This document shows positions 32,729-38,462 of a stretch of 38,462 nucleotides of DNA, piece by piece. The stretch spans positions 1 to 38,462 of the forward strand of contig JAKQQP010000324.1 in the NCBI GenBank assembly GCA_029564115.1, written 5' to 3'. Position 1 is the first letter of the stretch. Each line of letters opens with the position of its first letter. The position numbers were made by a program, and so were the translations under genes. Under the pieces are notes generated by a model. That model saw only the letters and a program-made list of their open reading frames with translations. It had not been told where the DNA came from and did no database searches. This stretch comes from Candidatus Rifleibacteriota bacterium (GTDB taxonomy: Bacteria; Riflebacteria; Ozemobacteria; Ozemobacterales; Ozemobacteraceae).

Positions 32729-34057
32729 TCAGATGCCGGTTCGAAAAACAGCGGCTGGCACCGTATCGATGATTATTATCAGGTCGAGCAGTGGCGACAT
32801 GTTTTCGATGTAGAAAAGGTCGTATTCTATATGATGGTGAATGGGCATATTCTCAGAACGGGCATAGACCTGCCATAGCCCGGTTATGCCAGGTTTTACC
32901 TTGAATCTTTGCCGCTCCAGGGCTGTGTATTTTTCTGTGATGAATGGCATTTCGGGGCGCGGCCCTACAAGGCTCATTTCTCCCTTTATGACGTTCAACA
33001 GCTGCGGTAGCTCGTCCAGGCCGGTTGAGCGCAGCCATCGACCAACTCTGGTTATGCGGGCGTCTGATTTGTCGCGCGGCGTTTCTTCGTAGGCCGGGGT
33101 GTCAGAGTGCATGGTGCGAAACTTGATGATGGCGAATTCTTCGCCGTTCAGCCCATTTCGTCGTTGCCTGAAGAGAATCGGGCCACTTGAATCAAGTTTG
33201 ATGAGCAGGGCGACGCTAAAAAACAGCGGCGACAGGAGCAGCAGCCCGATCATGGCGCCCAGAAAGTCGAACAACCTTTTCCCAACCAGAACTGCTTTGC
33301 GGGCCGCCGGCGAATTCATGCTCAACATCACCATGCCGTCGAAAAAGAACCCTTGCAGATTGCGCAGGTAGAGGTTGGCAAAAGAAGGAACCAGGTGGAT
33401 AGTCATGCCTGGATTCTTAGAGGCCTCGCGCAGTCGCCAGATAAAGGCATACTCAGCCCGGTCTTCGAAAAGAAAAAGGTCGTCGATGCTGTTCTCTGTC
33501 AGAAACTGCAGTAACTCGCCTTCGTTACGAGCAGGGCAGTCGATCAGTCTGATACCGCAGCCAGGATTTCCGGATATGCGTTGTTGCAGAAAAGCTTTAC
33601 TTTCAGAGGTGCCGAAGAGGCAGGCGACCTGGTTGCCGATTCCGCTTGCGTAAAGACGGTTTAAAAGCTGGTGAGCCATCTGTCTGAAAAAATTGCCCGT
33701 CAGAATGAGAAGCGCACCGGTAAAAAAGACGATTAGTCTCGAATAATCATACTGACGATAGAGGAAAGTTGCAGACATGACCATAAATACAAGAAAAATC
33801 GAAGCTTTGTAATGAAACAGCAGCTCGTCGATCCTGAAAATGGCTGGTTTGCGCCGATATGCCCCGGCGGCTGCTGCAGAAATATGCCATAGAATAAGCG
33901 CAGTGCCGAGTAGCAGCCAGTATTGAGGCGGGTTCTGGATGTAGTCATCTACCGTAAAAAAACTGGAAACCCTTAACTGATAAGCCAGGATGCCGGAGAT
34001 GATTATTGCCAGACTGTCTGCTGTTCCAAAAAACAGCAGCGGAAGCAATCTTTTCAT
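32729..34057 (-). CDS. Polyprenyl glycosylphosphotransferase (WbaP/sugar transferase family)
   Basis: The 442-residue protein has four or so N-terminal helices, a central soluble part, and a C-terminal bacterial sugar transferase domain: KRLFDFLGAMIGLLLLSPLF, then ILFRQRRNGLNGEEFAIIKF, RTMHSD, then STGLDELPQLLNVIKGEMSL, VGPRPEMP and KPGITGLWQVYAR. It starts polysaccharide chains by moving a sugar-1-phosphate onto undecaprenyl phosphate at the inner membrane. The exact sugar is not given by sequence. Neighbouring glycosyltransferases support a role in O-antigen or exopolysaccharide synthesis. Confidence 0.93.
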   Translation of the reverse strand: MKRLLPLLFFGTADSLAIIISGILAYQLRVSSFFTVDDYIQNPPQYWLLLGTALILWHISAAAAGAYRRKPAIFRIDELLFHYKASIFLVFMVMSATFLYRQYDYSRLIVFFTGALLILTGNFFRQMAHQLLNRLYASGIGNQVACLFGTSESKAFLQQRISGNPGCGIRLIDCPARNEGELLQFLTENSIDDLFLFEDRAEYAFIWRLREASKNPGMTIHLVPSFANLYLRNLQGFFFDGMVMLSMNSPAARKAVLVGKRLFDFLGAMIGLLLLSPLFFSVALLIKLDSSGPILFRQRRNGLNGEEFAIIKFRTMHSDTPAYEETPRDKSDARITRVGRWLRSTGLDELPQLLNVIKGEMSLVGPRPEMPFITEKYTALERQRFKVKPGITGLWQVYARSENMPIHHHIEYDLFYIENMSPLLDLIIIIDTVPAAVFRTGI

Positions 34058-34123
34058 GATATTTGTTGCCGATCAGATGCAAATATTCGGATTCCAGGCG
34101 CTGGTTGCCTCTGGGGGCGGTTG

Positions 34124-34960
34124 TCATTCATGCTTTGTGCTTTTCCAACCGGCCAGCATCATAAAAAACTTATACCAGATAAAGGCCACCAGCAACGAAA
34201 TCAGGGTTGCCAGAACAACGTAAACGGGGTTGAACTCGCTCTCGCCGGTTGCTGCAGTCGGCACTTCTTCAGAATTGAATTTAGCTGATGGTGCCGGTTT
34301 GACGATTTTTACATCTGGCATGCCGACTGCCTTATCGACAGTTGCTGCGGGTTTTGCCGTATCGACACTGTTTGTAAAAACTTTTTCGGTCGGGGCGGTC
34401 TGCGTCGCCGTTTCTTTTAGTGCCGGCGCTGGTTTGTCGGCATGTCTGATGGCGGTGGCTGCGTGTTTGAGATCGTTTGTGTCGATTGTTCGCGGCTGTT
34501 TTGCTGCCAGCGAATCGGTTGTTTCGCCCAGGTTCTCTGGCTGTCGAAGCGGCGGAGCATAAGTTTTTATACCCGAGCTCGTTTCTTTTTTAAAGTTAAT
34601 GTAGTCGGCAAGATCTTCACAGAAATCTTCGAGTTCATCTAGTTTCTCGACCCCGAAATTGAGTCTGGAAACTTTGCTGGTATTTTTTTTAGGAACAAAA
34701 GTCAGCTGAACTCCGCTTGGGCGCTGGAAATATTCGATTTCGCCGATTTCTTTGCGGGGCAAAAGGGCTACCAGCGGCTCTTTGCCAGATTCGCGGGTGT
34801 GAAAGATTACCGAGTTGTCGGTTAGAATGAGCCAGACCTGCCCTGTTGGGCTCGAATTGCCGGCGAACGGCGATAGAGCCTTCTGAATTTTTTCATCAGG
34901 GGCAAGGTAGATGCCTACGTCGTTACGGATGCTTTCTGGCAGGCCTGATGGCGCGTTCAT
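34124..34960 (-). CDS. Tail-anchored protein with N-terminal PH-like domain, unknown function
   Basis: I do not recognise a named family. In the 278-residue protein, residues about 15-130 form a likely bacterial PH-like domain: GIYLAPDEKIQKALSPF, VWLILTDNSVIFHTRES, IGEIEYFQRPSGVQLTF, ending in a helix DELEDFCEDLADYI. A proline/threonine/alanine-rich linker (140-240) follows, then one transmembrane helix (about 246-268) with only a short basic end, so it is tail-anchored with the PH domain in the cytoplasm. It starts 3 bp after the YbjN-like gene with GGAGGA inside the end of that gene, so the two are coupled. Confidence 0.7.
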   Translation of the reverse strand: MNAPSGLPESIRNDVGIYLAPDEKIQKALSPFAGNSSPTGQVWLILTDNSVIFHTRESGKEPLVALLPRKEIGEIEYFQRPSGVQLTFVPKKNTSKVSRLNFGVEKLDELEDFCEDLADYINFKKETSSGIKTYAPPLRQPENLGETTDSLAAKQPRTIDTNDLKHAATAIRHADKPAPALKETATQTAPTEKVFTNSVDTAKPAATVDKAVGMPDVKIVKPAPSAKFNSEEVPTAATGESEFNPVYVVLATLISLLVAFIWYKFFMMLAGWKSTKHE

Positions 34961-34963
34961 TGC

Positions 34964-35506
34964 TTATTCCTCCAGATCCTCGATTTCTTCTGCGCCAGCT
35001 TCGTCCTGGTTTAAAAACATGTCTGTCTGAAAGAGCAGATTTTGTACAAAAGCGCCAAAATCGTCGGGCGAAAATGCTTCGAAAGGTAACCGCGTCTGAA
35101 TGATCAGCATGTCGCGCATTTCGGGTTCTTCGTCTGTGTCGTCATCATAGATGAGATCTTCGCCTTCATCTACAAAAACCGGTTCAGAATCTTCACTGTC
35201 AGGCTTGACCGGAAACTTGACCACGCTGAAGTTGGCGTTGATCAGTTCGCCGTTCAATTCAAGAATCGCCAGGATTTCATCGCGGGTGGCTTCGGTTATA
35301 TCTTTCAGATGAAGGCCAAGAGAGACTGTTTTGACATTGAGGGTGTCTTCGTTGTCTTCTATGCCAAGGTAGCCGCTGATTGTGTCTTCTATGACAAAAG
35401 ACCACAGAACCCCGATTTCATTCTCATCGAGAAGCATGCATTCGTAGCTCGAACATTCTTCGGTCATCACTTCTTCGATTCTGACGGCAAAATCTGCAGG
35501 TTCCAT
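34964..35506 (-). CDS. YbjN-like / type III chaperone-fold protein
   Basis: The 180-residue acidic cytoplasmic protein resembles YbjN and secretion-chaperone-like folds: ATRDEILAILELNGELINANF, then MLIIQTRLPFEAFSPDDFGAFVQNLL. An acidic loop DEGEDLIYDDDTDEEPE sits between, and the C-terminus is also acidic. YbjN-type proteins often bind partner proteins. The partner may be the PH-like protein coded just downstream. The ATG at 35506 follows AAGGA; a longer frame to 35563 was rejected because it runs through the promoter. Confidence 0.6.
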   Translation of the reverse strand: MEPADFAVRIEEVMTEECSSYECMLLDENEIGVLWSFVIEDTISGYLGIEDNEDTLNVKTVSLGLHLKDITEATRDEILAILELNGELINANFSVVKFPVKPDSEDSEPVFVDEGEDLIYDDDTDEEPEMRDMLIIQTRLPFEAFSPDDFGAFVQNLLFQTDMFLNQDEAGAEEIEDLEE

Positions 35507-35535
35507 AGTTATTCCTTTCGAGAACGGATTGCAGA

Positions 35536-35563
35536 AATATAACATTCTTTTTAACAAACTCAA
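35536..35563 (-). promoter_or_regulatory. Promoter for the YbjN-like/PH-like gene pair
   Basis: On the minus strand TTGAGT, a 16-bp spacer, then TATATT, about 30 bp before the ATG at 35506. Confidence 0.6.
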
Positions 35564-35572
35564 AGTTCACTG

Positions 35573-35603
35573 TTGCTACGTTGTGTTTGAGCTGTGCTAT
35601 AAT
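35573..35603 (+). promoter_or_regulatory. Promoter for the GT39/83-type transferase gene
   Basis: A perfect TATAAT at 35598-35603 with TTGCTA 19 bp upstream, about 31 bp before the start. It is back to back with the minus-strand promoter of the YbjN-like gene. Confidence 0.5.
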
Positions 35604-35633
35604 TCATCCCCAGCCTGAAATGGAGAAGACAAA

Positions 35634-37148
35634 TTGGCAGAAAAAATGATTGAACTTTCTGACGCAGCTTCAGAAAAAGAATTGTGGCAAAAAAGATTTT
35701 ACTGGCTTACCGGCATTCTTGTAGTGTTTCGGCTTTTTTTGTCGGTATATCTTGATTTAACGCCAGATGAAAGCTACTACTGGGAACTCTCGCGCCGCCT
35801 TGACTGGTCGTATTTCGATCATCCGCCAATGGTCGCCTGGCTTATCGCCATTTTCAGAGGGCTGTTGGGGGATTCTCAGCTGCACATACGTCTTATTTCG
35901 GTTCTGGGGTCTGCTTTTGCCGGATGGTGCCTGTTTGTGGCTGGTCGCGACTTTCTTCACAGTGCCAGGACAGGTTTTGTGGCTGTCATGCTGATGAACT
36001 TTACTCCAGCCGGTTCAGCTCTGGGTTTTGTAACTACTCCTGATACACCCCTGGTTGTTTTCTGGTCTCTGGCCATGCTCGCCTTTCTTAAGGCGATCGA
36101 TTCAAAAAAAGCTCTCTGGTGGGCTGTTACCGGGCTGGCTCTTGCCGGCGGGGCGTTGAGCAAATACAACATGATTATGTTTGTGCCCGGAGTAGCCCTG
36201 ACGATTCTGGGGTTCAAAAAATACCGTCATCTTGTATTTACCGGGCGATACTGGCTTATGGTTCTGCTCGCCGCCATTGGAACCCTGCCGATACTTTATT
36301 GGAACACAACCCACGACTGGATTTCATTCAAGTTTCAGTTCGATCACGGCTTGAGCGCCAATGCACGCACTCTCTGGCACAATGTCGGTGAGTATCTGGG
36401 CGGTCAGCTCGGAACTGTAGGCCTTACGCTGTTTCCGGTAATGTGGTTCGTTGTTCTTCGTCAGGCGTTTCGCTCATTCAAAAAAAATGATGAAATTAGA
36501 TTCATTCTCGTCTGGCTGGCTTTGCCGAGTATGTTGTTTTTTACCTGGACAGGCTTAAAATCCAAAGTTGAAGCCAACTGGCCACAGGTTGCCTATCTGA
36601 CCGCTTTTCTTCTCGTATCGGATTGGCTGGTCAGGTCTGAAAACTTTTCGCGGCGTTGTAGATGGGTGGCGGGGCCATCGGTAATACTGGCTCTGATAGC
36701 TGTTTTTCAGAGCGTCACTTTGTTGCTGCCATTGCCCCCGAGGTCAGATGTCACAGTCAGAATGCATGGATGGCGCCAGATGGGTGAAGCAATCAGAAAA
36801 CTCGATGAAAAAACTGGCCGCAAACAGATTTTTATCGTGCAGGGAACGACACTCGCAACACTGGTCGGTTATTACGGCGGTATCGAGTCTGGCCGTTTCG
36901 TCGAACTGTATCTCAACGGCAACTTCAGAATCTGGTGGCATGGCCGGGTTTTGCCGCCAGGTACAGATTTGATATTTGTTGACGCTGATCATCACCCTGA
37001 AGCCTCTGCTTATGCAGGCAAATTTGCCAGTTCAACGACTGAATCGCACGATATTTACTCGTGCGGGCGAAAAATACGCCGTATCAACCTCACAAGAATG
37101 TCTGGGCTAAAAGCCCCTTTGACGCTTATTCCAAACAAGGTATTTTAA
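35634..37148 (+). CDS. GT39/GT83-type membrane glycosyltransferase (ArnT/PMT family)
   Basis: The 504-residue protein has about eleven to twelve helices. LDLTPDESYYWELSRRLDWSYF followed by DHPPMVAWLI is the hallmark of ArnT/PMT-fold transferases, which use polyprenyl-phosphate-linked sugars outside the membrane; the Asp-Glu in PDESYYW is the likely catalytic or metal site. A soluble C-terminal domain covers about 375-504. It could modify lipid A, a glycan or a protein; acceptor is not known. The start is TTG with GGAGA eight bases upstream; an ATG at 35646 is an alternative. It directly precedes the GT9 gene. Confidence 0.88.
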   Translation: MAEKMIELSDAASEKELWQKRFYWLTGILVVFRLFLSVYLDLTPDESYYWELSRRLDWSYFDHPPMVAWLIAIFRGLLGDSQLHIRLISVLGSAFAGWCLFVAGRDFLHSARTGFVAVMLMNFTPAGSALGFVTTPDTPLVVFWSLAMLAFLKAIDSKKALWWAVTGLALAGGALSKYNMIMFVPGVALTILGFKKYRHLVFTGRYWLMVLLAAIGTLPILYWNTTHDWISFKFQFDHGLSANARTLWHNVGEYLGGQLGTVGLTLFPVMWFVVLRQAFRSFKKNDEIRFILVWLALPSMLFFTWTGLKSKVEANWPQVAYLTAFLLVSDWLVRSENFSRRCRWVAGPSVILALIAVFQSVTLLLPLPPRSDVTVRMHGWRQMGEAIRKLDEKTGRKQIFIVQGTTLATLVGYYGGIESGRFVELYLNGNFRIWWHGRVLPPGTDLIFVDADHHPEASAYAGKFASSTTESHDIYSCGRKIRRINLTRMSGLKAPLTLIPNKVF

Positions 37149-38372
37149 ATGAAACCCGATACCATGCGAAAAATTGACGCCACTCTTGGCCCGATTCTCT
37201 GTGCTGCTCTGACTCTGCGTCGTCGTCTCATCGACATGTTCTGGCCACGTCGTCGTGAGGTCTTGAACAATGTGAAGCGCATGCTTTTTGTCAAACCGGC
37301 CGAAATGGGAAGCACCATTCTCATGTACCCGATGCTGCTCAGGGCCCGTGAATTATGGCCGGATTGTGAGTTTCACTTTCTGGTGTTTGCTGAAAACACT
37401 GCAGCTGTGCATATGCTGGGTCTTGTTCCTGAACAGAACATTCACACGATAAGAACTTCAGACCTGGCCGTTTTTGCCAAAGATTCGCTGAAGACTCTTT
37501 TTAAACTGCGCTGGATGAACTTCGATGTTGCCCTCGATCTTGAATTTTTTTCGCGGGCTTCGGCAATTCTTACAGAGCTCGCCGGTGCCAAAGCTACCTG
37601 TGGTTTTAACCGCTACACAATGGAGGGTATGTACAAGGGCAGTTTTTTTACTCATCCCGTTCAGTATAATTGCCACATTCATACCGCTCAAACATTTTTA
37701 AGCATGGTTGAAGCTTTGCGTATGCCGGCAGGCCAGGTTCCGCTGGTCAAGGCGCCGGTAAAGCCTTTGCACGAACTCGAAATTGCCCGTCTACACTGTT
37801 CTGCCGATGAAAAAGCACAGGTCAGGCAGCTGGTTGCCAGCTTGTGCCCCGCCTTCGACGAACAGGCCCGCCTGATAATAATCAATGCCAATTCGAGTGA
37901 CCTCGTGCCTTTGCGCCGCTGGCCCCTCGATAACTTTATCGAACTTGGCAGGCGTTTGCTGCAGATTGAAAATACTCTGATCGTTCTTACCGGAGTTGCC
38001 GGAGAGCGAGCTGAATCTGAACATGTTCAGGCCGCTCTTTGCAGCGAGCGTGTTGCCAACCTGGTCGGGCAGACTTCCCTGCGCCAATTGCTCGTTCTTT
38101 ATTCGATCTGCGATCTGATGATAACCAACGACAGCGGCCCTTCACACTTCGCGTCATTGACCGATCTGCCGGTAATCACTCTTTTTGGCCCCGAAACCCC
38201 GGCTCTTTATGGTGCTCTCGGGAAAAACAAGCACGCTATTACAGCTGGACTGGCCTGTTCTCCTTGTGTCAGTTCGTATAATCACCGGGCCACGGCGTGC
38301 AATGAAAATATTTGCATGCGAAGTATAGGCGTCGAGCAGGTTTTTGCCGCCTGCCGCGATTTCTTGTTCTGA
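37149..38372 (+). CDS. GT9-family glycosyltransferase (heptosyltransferase-like)
   Basis: The 407-residue protein has the GT-B fold of ADP-heptose:LPS heptosyltransferases: KPAEMGSTILMYPMLLRARE at the N-terminal lobe, then IIINANSSDLVPLRRWPLDN, and the donor site MITNDSGPSHFASLTDLPVI, TLFGPETPALYG. The C-terminal cysteine cluster (CSPCVSSYNHRATACNENIC) is usual for the family. An extra N-terminal stretch of about 40 basic residues (RRRLIDMFWPRRREV) may hold it to the membrane. The ATG directly follows the stop of the GT39-type gene. The donor sugar cannot be inferred safely. Confidence 0.9.
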   Translation: MKPDTMRKIDATLGPILCAALTLRRRLIDMFWPRRREVLNNVKRMLFVKPAEMGSTILMYPMLLRARELWPDCEFHFLVFAENTAAVHMLGLVPEQNIHTIRTSDLAVFAKDSLKTLFKLRWMNFDVALDLEFFSRASAILTELAGAKATCGFNRYTMEGMYKGSFFTHPVQYNCHIHTAQTFLSMVEALRMPAGQVPLVKAPVKPLHELEIARLHCSADEKAQVRQLVASLCPAFDEQARLIIINANSSDLVPLRRWPLDNFIELGRRLLQIENTLIVLTGVAGERAESEHVQAALCSERVANLVGQTSLRQLLVLYSICDLMITNDSGPSHFASLTDLPVITLFGPETPALYGALGKNKHAITAGLACSPCVSSYNHRATACNENICMRSIGVEQVFAACRDFLF

Positions 38373-38391
38373 TAAATAAAGGAGGAACCAG

Positions 38392-38462
38392 ATGAGTGTG
38401 AAAGTCGCCGTGTTTATGGCAACGGGTTTTGAAGAAATGGAACTTACCATCAGCGTCGATAT
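38392..38462 (+). CDS. DJ-1/PfpI-family protein (partial, 5' end only)
   Basis: Twenty-three residues are visible: MSVKVAVFMATGFEEMELTI, then SVD. The VAVFMATGFEEME segment with its early Glu is typical of DJ-1/PfpI/ThiJ proteins. A strong AAGGAGGAACC site precedes the ATG, 19 bp after the GT9 stop. The rest is outside the window, so the function (chaperone, glyoxalase or amidase-like) cannot be told. Confidence 0.75.
   Translation, partial: MSVKVAVFMATGFEEMELTISVD

Overview
The window reads as chromosomal DNA from an uncultivated, diderm (Gram-negative-type) bacterium with anaerobic or respiratory metal-cofactor metabolism. The diderm signs are several lipoproteins with lipobox cysteines, a GT9 heptosyltransferase-like enzyme, a polyprenyl-phosphate sugar transferase and many Sec-exported proteins. 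The radical-SAM (Ahb-type) haem gene and the multihaem cytochrome point to anaerobic or redox-flexible life. A lineage such as Candidatus Riflebacteria or a deltaproteobacterial relative is possible, but this is a low-confidence guess from gene style only. No phage, IS transposase, CRISPR array, rRNA or tRNA was seen. The dispersed elements are small non-coding palindromic (MITE/REP-like) repeats.

Layout. (1) 1-6394, minus strand: a translationally coupled haem operon, in transcription order HemX-like membrane protein, precorrin-2 dehydrogenase, HemA, a HemC-CobA-HemD triple fusion, then an AhbC-like radical SAM enzyme that runs off the left edge. This is the gene set for making haem through sirohaem. 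(2) 6745-11398, minus strand: a second compact operon of RDD membrane protein, two TlpA/ResA thioredoxins, a membrane-anchored PpiC isomerase, a two-helix HAMP protein and a cytochrome with ten CXXCH motifs plus one CXXCQ. It looks like a cytochrome with its own folding and redox helpers, placed next to the haem supply genes. (3) 11510-16524, plus strand: a small phosphodiesterase, then an oligopeptide ABC importer (binding protein and two permeases, no ATPase) with a gamma-glutamyl peptide hydrolase. (4) 16724-18120: a secreted protein of unknown function converging on a UbiA-family decaprenyl-phosphate phosphoribosyltransferase homologue. (5) 18514-22322, plus strand: a coupled operon of a B12/radical-SAM-like protein lacking its Fe-S cysteines, type II dehydroquinase and a large U32 protein. 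(6) 22574-25673, minus strand: UspA, a TolB-like propeller protein and a LysM/coiled-coil secreted protein. (7) 25874-32696: a small membrane protein, an alpha/beta-hydrolase-like lipoprotein without the nucleophile serine, Ddl, an orphan TAXI binding protein, ThiT, ribosomal protein L28 and an Ig-domain lipoprotein. (8) 32729-38462: envelope polysaccharide genes (WbaP-like transferase, GT39/83-type transferase, GT9 transferase) around a PH-like tail-anchored protein and a YbjN-like protein, ending in a partial DJ-1/PfpI gene.

The strongest joint stories are the sirohaem-to-haem operon next to the decahaem-cytochrome maturation operon, and the pseudo-radical-SAM/AroQ/U32 operon. In the latter, shikimate-pathway output could supply the prephenate that U32 RNA hydroxylases are known to need. 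Promoters of sigma-70 type were read by eye in front of rpmB, uspA, the UbiA gene, the RDD operon, the YbjN gene and the GT39-type gene.
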